Source of the DNA: Haloprofundus marisrubri
GTDB taxonomy: Archaea; Halobacteriota; Halobacteria; Halobacteriales; Haloferacaceae
DNA: 64,000 nt
Direction: 5' to 3'
Assembly (NCBI RefSeq): GCF_001469955.1
Contig: NZ_LOPU01000029.1
Location: 310,001-374,000 of the forward strand
Part shown: one piece after another, positions 57,260 to 64,000 of the stretch
Layout of the letters: every line of letters begins with the position of its first letter
Numbering within the stretch: the first letter of the stretch is position 1
Notes under the pieces: generated by a model
The model's input: the letters and a program-made list of their open reading frames with translations, nothing else
Databases searched by the model: none
What the model was told of the DNA's origin: nothing
Translations under genes and position numbers: made by a program

Positions 57260-58009
57260 ATGAACGGATACTACTCACTCGGACTGACGGACCGCGACCG
57301 AATCGACGCCTCCTTCGGCGGCGGACTGCCGCGAGGGAGTCTCGTCCTCATCGAGGGCGGTCACGGAGCAGGCAAGAGCGCACTCACCCAACGGTTCTGT
57401 TACGGGTTCTGCGAAACCGACCACTCCGTGACGTACGTTTCGACGGAACTGGAGGCGGCCGGGTTCGTCTCGCAGATGCGCTCGCTGTCGTACAGCGTCG
57501 TCAGCCACATGCTCGCCGAACAGATGTTGTTCCTGCACGCGGACGTGGACACGCGCGAACGGATGGACGGTCAAGACGCAGGCTCCGACGACCGCGAGAT
57601 GCTGACGCGACTGATGCAGGCAGAGACGATGTGGCGAAGCGACGTCGTCATCATCGACGGCTTCGACTCGATTCTGCTTCACGACCCGCGCTTCGAGGCC
57701 ATCAGCGACGCCAACGACGAGGACGACCTGATGCAGAATCTCATCACGTTCTTCCGACAAATCGTCACTGACGGCACGACAGTCGTCTTCACCGTGAACC
57801 CCGAGTCACTTAGTCCGAACACGCTCCGCCCGCTGCGCACCGTATCGGACGTCTACCTCGACATCCAGACCAAAAGCGTCGGCAGTGAGATTCGCCGTAA
57901 CGCGCTCGTCCGGAAGTTCGGTGGGATGGGCGAGCAAGTCGACGACAGCATCGGGTTCTCGGTCCAGTCGGGCCGCGGCATCAGTATCGTGAGTCGGACG
58001 GTGGCCTGA
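57260..58009 (+). CDS. arlH: ArlH archaellum RecA/KaiC-like protein
   Basis: 249 residues. Walker A at about 33-40 (GGHGAGKS), Walker B with VVIIDGFDSILL, and a KaiC-like fold (TYVSTELEAAGFVSQMRSLS). ArlH binds ATP and stabilises ArlI assembly at the motor base. Its last base is two bases upstream of the arlI start. No motif is missing. Confidence 0.93.
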   Translation: MNGYYSLGLTDRDRIDASFGGGLPRGSLVLIEGGHGAGKSALTQRFCYGFCETDHSVTYVSTELEAAGFVSQMRSLSYSVVSHMLAEQMLFLHADVDTRERMDGQDAGSDDREMLTRLMQAETMWRSDVVIIDGFDSILLHDPRFEAISDANDEDDLMQNLITFFRQIVTDGTTVVFTVNPESLSPNTLRPLRTVSDVYLDIQTKSVGSEIRRNALVRKFGGMGEQVDDSIGFSVQSGRGISIVSRTVA

Positions 58010-58010
58010 G

Positions 58011-59693
58011 ATGTCGGACCTCGGAACCACGAAACTCTCCGGGGAACTGCGTTCACTCGCACAGAAACACCCACATCTCGACGAACACCTTCAGCGCTTC
58101 CGCGCCGAGTACAACGAGTATCCCGTCTACACCGAAGAACTCGACGACGAACACGAGGTGCGTCGCCCGAACGTCCTCTACCCGACGGTGAAAAACGACC
58201 ACCCCGTGTTCTGCCACGTCTTCGGTGATACCGGCGTCCCGACGAAGTACTACGCCATCGAACCGTCGCTCGACGATACTGACCAGGCGACGTACCGCCG
58301 GATTCGACAGCGCATCCTCGACGAAAGTGTCTCGCGCCCTGCACCCGGCGACATCGAACAGTTTCAGGCCCACCTCGACGAACTGTTGAACGAAGTCGTC
58401 ACCGTCGGCACCCCGAGGACGCGTCTCGGGTCGTTGCTCAGTGGACGCATCACCGTCCGCGAGGAGACGTTCCACACGATTCGCTACCTCCTTCAGCGCG
58501 ACATCGTCGGCCTCGGCCCCCTCGCACCGCTGATGGGCGACCCCGAGAACGAGGACATCCACGTTATCGGCCCGCACGAGTGTTTCACTGACCACGGGAC
58601 CTACGGCATGTTGCCGACGAGCATCGACTTTGGGTCACCCGACGAGTTCGAAAACTGGCTCCGAAACCTCGGTGAACGGATGGACACACCCATCAGCGAC
58701 TCGAACCCCGTCATCGACTCTACCCTCCCAGACGGGTCGCGTATCAACATCATCTACTCCGACGACGTGAGTATCAAAGGCCCCTCGCTGACCATCCGGC
58801 AGTTCAACGAGGTTCCCCTCTCGATTCTCCAGATTACGAAGTGGGGGACGCTCAGCCCCGAGATGTCGGCGTACCTGTGGCTCTGTCTCGAAAACGACCA
58901 GACCATCTTCGTCGCCGGCGAGACGGCGTCGGGGAAGACGACGACGCTCAACGCCATCCTCTCGTTCATTCCGCGCGACGCCAAAATCTACACCGCAGAG
59001 GACACCGCCGAGGTGATGCCACCGCACAGCACGTGGCAGCAACTGCTCACGCGTGAGGGACAGGGTAGCGACGACAGCACCGACGTGGACATGTTCGACT
59101 TGGTCGCGGCCGCACTCCGTTCGCGCCCCGACTACATCATCGTCGGTGAGGTCCGTGGTGCGGAAGGACGGATGGCGTTTCAGGCCGCCCAGACTGGCCA
59201 CCCCGTGATGCTCACCTTCCACGCGAGCGACATCGTCTCGCTCATCCAGCGGTTCACCGGGGACCCCATCGCCGTCCCCGAGACGTTCATGGGTAACTGC
59301 GACCTCTGCGTGTTCCAGAACCGCGTGAAACTCGGCGACGACATGGTTCGACGCGTTACGAGCATCCAAGAGATTGAGGGTTACTCCAAGCAGGAAGGCG
59401 GCGTCGTCACCCGGCAAGTGTTCACGTGGGACCCAATCGAGGACGACATCGTCTTCACCGGGATGAACAACTCCTACGTGCTCGAAGACCGCATCGCGCC
59501 GCTTCTCGGTTTCGAGGACTCGCGGAAGATATACGACGAACTACTGCGCCGCGCGGAGATAATCCGGCGACTCATCGACGGGGACGTCCTCGAATACGCC
59601 GAAGTGAACCAAGCTATCGAGACGTTCCAGAACGACGGCGTCGAGGCGCTCCCGATAGATATCGCGGGACTGACCGAGGTCGGTGGGCGGTAA
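58011..59693 (+). CDS. arlI: ArlI archaellum motor ATPase
   Basis: 560 residues. Type II/IV secretion superfamily ATPase. Walker A GETASGKT at 303-310, the Asp-box region in TAEDTAEVMPPHSTWQ, Walker B VGEVRGAEG and the His-box GHPVMLTFHASD. The N-terminal domain (RRPNVLYPTVKNDHPVFCHV) faces the other ring partners. The hexamer hydrolyses ATP to add archaellin to the filament and drive rotation. Confidence 0.95.
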   Translation: MSDLGTTKLSGELRSLAQKHPHLDEHLQRFRAEYNEYPVYTEELDDEHEVRRPNVLYPTVKNDHPVFCHVFGDTGVPTKYYAIEPSLDDTDQATYRRIRQRILDESVSRPAPGDIEQFQAHLDELLNEVVTVGTPRTRLGSLLSGRITVREETFHTIRYLLQRDIVGLGPLAPLMGDPENEDIHVIGPHECFTDHGTYGMLPTSIDFGSPDEFENWLRNLGERMDTPISDSNPVIDSTLPDGSRINIIYSDDVSIKGPSLTIRQFNEVPLSILQITKWGTLSPEMSAYLWLCLENDQTIFVAGETASGKTTTLNAILSFIPRDAKIYTAEDTAEVMPPHSTWQQLLTREGQGSDDSTDVDMFDLVAAALRSRPDYIIVGEVRGAEGRMAFQAAQTGHPVMLTFHASDIVSLIQRFTGDPIAVPETFMGNCDLCVFQNRVKLGDDMVRRVTSIQEIEGYSKQEGGVVTRQVFTWDPIEDDIVFTGMNNSYVLEDRIAPLLGFEDSRKIYDELLRRAEIIRRLIDGDVLEYAEVNQAIETFQNDGVEALPIDIAGLTEVGGR

Positions 59694-59705
59694 GCGGTGG
59701 CGACG

Positions 59706-61445
59706 ATGGACGGCGGTTCGGGGTCGAATCTCGACGACGCGGACTCCGGAAGCCAGTTCGACCTCCAGCAGATGCTGGAGTCGCTCGAACGCGGCTACTA
59801 CACGATGGACATGCCGTACGAGCGGTATCTGTTTTTTATGCTCTTGCCCTCGCTTCTGTTCGGGCAAGCGACCTTCATCGCCGTTCTCGCAATCGAACCT
59901 CCGCTACCCGTCAGCGGGCCGCTCGTTCTGCTGTCGTTCTTTATCCCGGGTGTCGCACTCGTTTATCCGCAACTCATACACGACAGAAAACGAAAGGAGA
60001 CCCGAGAGAAGTTCTACCTCTTCATCACCCACATTACGGTGTTATCGACGACGAACATCGACCGGGTCGAAATCTTCCGGACGCTCGCACGCGAGAAGGA
60101 GTACGGCCCCATCGCCGAGGAGATGGGCCGTATCGTCGCCCTCGTCGACACGTGGAACCAGAGCCTCGACGACGCCTGCCGGATGCGCGCGAAGTTCGTC
60201 GCCAGTCCGCTGATGGAGGATTTCCTCGAACGGTTGGCGTACTCCGTCGGCGCGGGCCAGCACATAAGCGAGTTCCTCCTCAACGAGCAGGACTCCATCA
60301 TCCAGAGTTTCACCACCCGGTACGACAGCCAACTCGACCGACTCGGACTCGTCAAAGACGTCTACATGTCGGTGAACCTCTCTGTGACCTTCGGTCTCGT
60401 ATTCGCCATCGTCATCCCGTTTCTCATCGGCATCAACCCGACGTCTGCGCTCATCGCCGTCATCCTCGGGTCGATTTTCGTCCAGGTGATGTTCCTCTAC
60501 GCGATGAACAGCATCGCACCGAAAGACCCAGTCTGGTTTCAGAGCGAGATGTCGCTCGACCGCAACGTCCGTGTCCGCACGAGTCTCGTCGTCGGTGCTG
60601 GACTTGCCCTGGCGCTCACCGCCGCCTGCTACGCCGCTCTCCAAGGAATGTTGCCTATCGAGGCCGAGAAGATTCCGCTGCCAATCTACGTGGCGATTCC
60701 GTTCACGCCGCTTCTACTTCCCGGGGTCGTGATGCAACGAGAGGAGAAGCGAGTGAAGAACCGCGACGAAGGCTTTCCCTCGTTCATTCGTGCGCTCGGT
60801 GCCGTAGAAAGCGTCAAACAGAGTTCGACGTCGACCGTCCTCGCCAGTCTCAAAAAGAAGGACTTCGGGTCGCTCACCGAGAACATCTCGAACCTCTACC
60901 GGCGACTGAACATGCGTATCGACTCCCAACAGTCGTGGACGCACTTCTCGGCGGAGACGGGGTCGTACCTCATCCAGAAGTTCAGCGACATGTACGTCAA
61001 AGGCCGGCGGATGGGCGGCGAACCCCGACAGTTGGGGACGCTTATCAGCCGAAACATGACCGCCGTGTTGAACCTTCGCCGCAAGCGCGCACAGGAAGTC
61101 GGGACGGTGCTCGGCGTGCTGTACGGCGTCGTTCTCTCCAGTACGTTCGCCTACTACGTGGCCCTCGAAGTCGTCCGCGTGCTCAAGGAAATCTCGACGG
61201 AGATGGACGTCGACTCGAACATCGTCGGGTCGCTTCTGAACCCCTCGGTGTACACGATGCCCGAAATCGAGTTCTTACTCCTCGTCGCTATCGTCGTCAA
61301 CGCGTTCTTCGCGTCGATGATTATCCGCGTTATCGGCCGCGGGCACTCGATGACGTCGCTGCCGCACTTCGCGTTGCTCGTCTGGTCGAGTTCCATCGTC
61401 GCCGTCATCACGAGCGAAGTCGTCAGCTCGCTCATCGCGTTCTAA
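59706..61445 (+). CDS. arlJ: ArlJ archaellum membrane platform protein
   Basis: 579 residues, with about eight hydrophobic helices in groups (YLFFMLLPSLLFGQATFIAV; VNLSVTFGLVFAIVIPFLIG; VVGAGLALALTAACYAALQG; VGTVLGVLYGVVLSSTFAYY) and cytosolic TadC/GspF-like helical domains (FPSFIRALGAVESVKQSSTS). ArlJ is the integral platform under ArlI. A GTG at 59697 is another start option, 4 bases after the arlI stop. Length slightly exceeds many homologues. Confidence 0.93.
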   Translation: MDGGSGSNLDDADSGSQFDLQQMLESLERGYYTMDMPYERYLFFMLLPSLLFGQATFIAVLAIEPPLPVSGPLVLLSFFIPGVALVYPQLIHDRKRKETREKFYLFITHITVLSTTNIDRVEIFRTLAREKEYGPIAEEMGRIVALVDTWNQSLDDACRMRAKFVASPLMEDFLERLAYSVGAGQHISEFLLNEQDSIIQSFTTRYDSQLDRLGLVKDVYMSVNLSVTFGLVFAIVIPFLIGINPTSALIAVILGSIFVQVMFLYAMNSIAPKDPVWFQSEMSLDRNVRVRTSLVVGAGLALALTAACYAALQGMLPIEAEKIPLPIYVAIPFTPLLLPGVVMQREEKRVKNRDEGFPSFIRALGAVESVKQSSTSTVLASLKKKDFGSLTENISNLYRRLNMRIDSQQSWTHFSAETGSYLIQKFSDMYVKGRRMGGEPRQLGTLISRNMTAVLNLRRKRAQEVGTVLGVLYGVVLSSTFAYYVALEVVRVLKEISTEMDVDSNIVGSLLNPSVYTMPEIEFLLLVAIVVNAFFASMIIRVIGRGHSMTSLPHFALLVWSSSIVAVITSEVVSSLIAF

Positions 61446-61544
61446 CGCTGTTCTCCTCTCAAATATTCGTTTCATCAATAGAGTTTCGCAGTCTACGAAA
61501 CGTATTTAACAGGTCACCCCAATCACTCGGGCGAGGACACTGAC

Positions 61545-61949
61545 ATGCAACGAGACCGTTCGGTCGACAGCGAGCAGACGAAACCATATCTCGGCAACAT
61601 CCCCCGCGACGCCGCCGAGAACGTCACCGCGATGGAGTGGGCACGGTATCTCGGCCGCGAGTTCGGGCCGACCGGTGCGATAAACGCGCTAGCGTACTAC
61701 CGCGACATCGATTGGATTAGCGAGCAGGCACGACGCCTGATGATTCGTCACGTCCGCGGCCTCTCGCTCGAAGAACTCGACAGAGTCAGCGACGACGGCG
61801 TCGAACTCGACGGCACGCTCGACTCCCTTGCTGGGTCGCCGTTCGAACGCCACGCGAAATCGCTGGAGTTCATCGCCAAGATGGCCGGCACGGACGTCGA
61901 ATCCGACCTCGTCTCGTTGCGTCACCCGGACGAACACACGGTCAACTGA
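61545..61949 (+). CDS. arlD: ArlD-like protein (single FlaD/E domain)
   Basis: 134 residues: MQRDRSVDSEQTKPYLGNIP, then the FlaD/E domain PRDAAENVTAMEWARYLGRE, YYRDIDWISEQARRLMIRHV and FERHAKSLEFIAKMAGTDVE. This is the same domain as the end of ArlCE (compare LMEWMT and AMEWAR; YYERVNWI and YYRDIDWI). It lies 100 bases after arlJ and has its own TATA-like cgtatttaac about 40 bases upstream, so it may be separately expressed. In haloarchaea ArlD links the motor to the chemotaxis adaptor. No coiled N-terminal part is present. Confidence 0.88.
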   Translation: MQRDRSVDSEQTKPYLGNIPRDAAENVTAMEWARYLGREFGPTGAINALAYYRDIDWISEQARRLMIRHVRGLSLEELDRVSDDGVELDGTLDSLAGSPFERHAKSLEFIAKMAGTDVESDLVSLRHPDEHTVN

Positions 61950-62052
61950 GTTCTGGACATCGCTCGTCGTCCGAGCGGTCTTTCGACGCTTCTGTACACA
62001 TCGTTTTTCGAGCGTCTGCCGTCTTTCTCGTAGGAGATTCCAATATGTTGAA

Positions 62053-62084
62053 CTATTATATCCACAACCTCCCTCCGTCTCTGC
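62053..62084 (+). promoter_or_regulatory. TATA box of the Pgs-like operon
   Basis: The sequence ctattatatcc (62053-62063) is a strong TATA-like element about 27-30 bases before the ATG at 62085, so the transcript is probably leaderless. It makes the operon independent of the arl transcripts. Confidence 0.55.
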
Positions 62085-63254
62085 ATGCTGGTGGCTGGCC
62101 TCATCATGGTCGTGGGACTGCTGGGCGTCGCGGTGATAACACAGCGGTACGGCTATCGCCTCGGTGGCACCATTACGGTCGGTGTCCTCGCCGTCTACAC
62201 CCTCAAGAACGTCGTGATGTTGCCAGTGTTTCTGTTGAGCACACTCATCGCGTATATCGGACTCTCGGTGCTGAAGGAACGAACCCTCATCTTCGGGCGC
62301 AGTGAACTCGTCGCGTCGATTTTCATCGGGTCTGCGATTCCGTTGGCGATTCTCGTCGCGCTGTCGGGCGTCGTCGGCGACCGTTTGCGTGCGGTGGTGT
62401 TCATCGGGAGCATCCTCCCGGGTCTGGCCGCGTACAACTACCACCAACTGAAACCCCAGTACAGACTCCCCGACATCGCAACGGCGACCGGTCTGTACGC
62501 CGGACTGCTCGCGCTCGGATGGCTGCTCGTCACGCCGGCGACCGCACAGACACTCGGTACGCTGACTCCTCCCGTCCTGTTCGCCGACACCGCCGACATC
62601 GCAGTGTACAAGGGTGCAGTCACCGCTACAGCCACCGAACCGGTCATCATTCAACGGACACTGCTCGTCGTGTTGTTGCTCGCTGGGATGGGTCTCTCCG
62701 AACTCGCCCGCAGTCGGTTCGGTGTCCGACTCGGCATCATCTCGTTGGCACTGCTGGCGGTATACGCACTGGCGAGTGCGTGGCTCGTCGCCCTGTATCT
62801 CGTCACCCTACTCGCCTCCTTTCTGTTCATCGAACTGCTGCACCGCCGGACGTTGCTGTACGGACGAGTGCTCATCGGCCTCGGAACCGCGTTCGCCGTC
62901 GTCCTCGTCGTCCCACTGGCTGTCTACTCGCCAGTCGTTCGCGGTCTATCCGCGTTCTTCGTCGGCATCCTCGCGGGGGTCAACGCCTACAACCGCCACG
63001 TCACCCCGTCGGCCGAGCGTCCGACTCGGACCGCACTCGTCGTCGCAGTGTTTCTCCCGCTTTTCGCACTGGCGCTGGCCGTCGGTGACCCACTTTCGGG
63101 GGCGCTCGTCACCGAACTCACCCCCGTGGTCGGAGTCGTACTCGTGGCCGGCACGCTCGTCGCCGCCGCCGTCGCGTTCTCCCGACACGTCGAACGGCCG
63201 TCCGACGAGGACGTGTTTCGCAACTCCGTTCTCAGTGGGGGTGATGGGACGTGA
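62085..63254 (+). CDS. pgsC: Internally duplicated PgsC/CapC-like membrane protein
   Basis: 389 residues, twice the usual PgsC length of about 150. First unit (about 1-150): ITQRYGYRLGGTITVGVLAV, ERTLIFGRSELVASIFIGSA and VFIGSILPGLAAYNYHQLKP. Second unit (about 195-345): RFGVRLGIISLALLAVYALA, RRTLLYGRVLIGLGTAFAVV and FFVGILAGVNAYNRHVTPSA. Both units have the R-x-G-x-x-x-x-x-x-L-A-V-Y opening, the T-L-I/L-x-G-R strand and the G-I/S-L-x-G-x-x-A-Y-N block seen in PgsC. PgsC is a membrane subunit of the poly-gamma-glutamate synthase. The last bases overlap the pgsB-like gene as GTGA. Calling it PgsC rests on the pattern and on its neighbour. Confidence 0.72.
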   Translation: MLVAGLIMVVGLLGVAVITQRYGYRLGGTITVGVLAVYTLKNVVMLPVFLLSTLIAYIGLSVLKERTLIFGRSELVASIFIGSAIPLAILVALSGVVGDRLRAVVFIGSILPGLAAYNYHQLKPQYRLPDIATATGLYAGLLALGWLLVTPATAQTLGTLTPPVLFADTADIAVYKGAVTATATEPVIIQRTLLVVLLLAGMGLSELARSRFGVRLGIISLALLAVYALASAWLVALYLVTLLASFLFIELLHRRTLLYGRVLIGLGTAFAVVLVVPLAVYSPVVRGLSAFFVGILAGVNAYNRHVTPSAERPTRTALVVAVFLPLFALALAVGDPLSGALVTELTPVVGVVLVAGTLVAAAVAFSRHVERPSDEDVFRNSVLSGGDGT

Positions 63255-64000
63255 GCGACTCTACTGAGATAGCGACCAAGGAAGCCGAACTGGACTCTGC
63301 GGAACTCTCCGCGAAAGAGACCGAGTTCGCGGTGTACCGACGAGGAGACGGCTGGCACTGGCAGTGGGGGCTTCCGGACGGTGACGTCGCGTTCGCGTAC
63401 AGCGGCCACGCTGCCGACTCGCCCGCCGACGCGGCGGCGAACGTCGACCGGGTGCGCGCACTTACGTCCCGAGAAGGCATCTACAGCGGGTACGTCTCCT
63501 TCGAGGTCGGTCACACAGAAACCGGCGAGTTGGACTGGCGACTGGTCGACGAGAACGAGGCGGTTCTCGCCATCGGTGCGACGACCCGTGACAGCTACGA
63601 GGCGGTCGAAGCCGACATCGAACGGTTCCGAATCGCCGCCGAGACGGCGACCGTCCATCTTCATCGTCCGGCGGACACCCGAGACGTCCTCGACGCGAAC
63701 AGTCTCGTCGTTGACGAGCGACCGTCGATTTCTGCGGTGGTTCGCTCACTGCCGTCGCTTCTCGGACGGGGAACTCACCATCGACGAACTCTGGCGAACA
63801 TCGAAAAACGCGTCGTCGTCTCTGGAATTCGGGGCAAATCCTCGACGGTTCGCCGACTCGACGACATCTTCTCGCGGCGCGGATACGACACGCTCACGAA
63901 AATCACGGGCAACCACCCCGTGACCATCCACAACGGCGAAGTCATCCCTATCGACCGCCGGGGAACACGGACAACGCTGTACGAGAACATCCCCATCCTC
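63251..64000 (+). CDS. pgsB: Fusion of two DUF1508-like domains with a PgsB/CapB amide ligase, 3' truncated by window
   Basis: 250 residues before the window ends, start GTG. Residues 25-75 (FAVYRRGDGWHWQWGLPDGD, then VAFAYSGHAAD) and about 80-135 (GYVSFEVGHTETGELDWRLV, DENEAVLAIGAT) are two DUF1508/YegP-like repeats, as in the small haloarchaeal two-repeat protein HVO_2922. From about 188 comes the Mur-ligase-like CapB/PgsB start: VVVSGIRGKSSTVRRLDDIF, with the ATP loop at 192-198, then YDTLTKITGNHPVTIHNGEV and PIDRRGTRTTLYENIP. PgsB joins glutamates into poly-gamma-glutamate with ATP. DUF1508 at the front is not known to me in any PgsB. Translation is coupled to the pgsC-like gene. Confidence 0.78.
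   Translation, partial: MSDSTEIATKEAELDSAELSAKETEFAVYRRGDGWHWQWGLPDGDVAFAYSGHAADSPADAAANVDRVRALTSREGIYSGYVSFEVGHTETGELDWRLVDENEAVLAIGATTRDSYEAVEADIERFRIAAETATVHLHRPADTRDVLDANSLVVDERPSISAVVRSLPSLLGRGTHHRRTLANIEKRVVVSGIRGKSSTVRRLDDIFSRRGYDTLTKITGNHPVTIHNGEVIPIDRRGTRTTLYENIPIL

Noticed and set aside
59426-61543. 705-codon open frame on the plus strand inside arlI/arlJ
   Set aside because: Arg-, His- and Pro-rich, no domain, and overlaps the unmistakable ArlI and ArlJ genes in another frame.
1-64000. CRISPR arrays, rRNA genes, long terminal repeats and complete insertion sequences
   Set aside because: Looked for; no regular 30-40 base repeat-spacer pattern, no rRNA-like stretch, and no transposase motif were found. 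Only short end-like remnants are listed.

Overview
The window is haloarchaeal chromosome, probably from a Haloferax/Halogeometricum-like lineage; this placement comes from gene content only. The support is GC-rich codon use with acidic proteins, TATA boxes about 27-30 bases upstream of start codons (mostly leaderless genes), many 1- and 4-base stop/start overlaps, twin-arginine lipoproteins, an archaellum (arl) operon, an STT3/AglB-type protein and a TrmB regulator. I found no rRNA, tRNA, CRISPR array or intact transposase.

Layout. (1) 1-15.8 kb is a glycan assembly island: the tail of a polyprenyl sugar-phosphate transferase, two GT4 glycosyltransferases, a Wzy-like membrane protein, an AT-rich inserted-looking pair (asparagine-synthase-like and GT8-like), an MsbA/PglK-like ABC exporter, a sugar epimerase, a very unusual STT3-like protein with a LamG tail, an AglF-like nucleotidyltransferase and a GT-C-like membrane protein. 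Together these could make, flip and attach a surface glycan. (2) 16-19.3 kb holds a CHAT-domain caspase-like protease with a coupled leader ORF, a convergent 46-residue membrane peptide, and a coupled winged-helix regulator plus membrane protein. (3) 19.4-25.7 kb is mixed: CPBP protease, carotenoid oxygenase, M28 peptidase with pyroglutamyl peptidase, and two VapBC-type modules. (4) 25.8-27.2, 34.4-35.1 and 45.1-46.3 kb are patches of very small membrane proteins associated with copies of a dispersed intergenic repeat and IS200/IS605-like end remnants.

(5) 27.2-32.5 kb is a sugar-polymer utilisation locus (glycogen-debranching-type glucosidase divergent from a binding protein and two permeases). 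Its ATPase and TrmB regulator lie at 38.9-41.2 kb. An inverted repeat CACTAC-N4-GTAGTG stands in front of the glucosidase/binding-protein pair, the ATPase, and a YesL-like membrane gene at 43.7 kb, so these are probably one regulon. (6) 33-38.8 kb carries an M23 peptidase, a TVP38-like protein and other membrane proteins; 41.4-45.1 kb carries a PQQ-propeller lipoprotein, a YdjM-like protein, a flavin split-barrel protein and an SDR. (7) 46.4-54.3 kb has a gamma-glutamyltransferase, a GT-C-like protein, a second ABC exporter and small unknowns. (8) 54.4-61.9 kb is the archaellum: archaellin divergent from arlCE-F-G-H-I-J, then an ArlD-like gene.

(9) 62.1-64.0 kb starts what looks like a poly-gamma-glutamate operon. 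It has an internally duplicated PgsC/CapC followed, with a GTGA overlap, by a protein that fuses two DUF1508-like domains to a PgsB/CapB amide ligase; this second gene runs off the window. The CHAT locus, the fused Pgs locus, the shared operator and the small-membrane-protein/repeat patches are the most novel items.
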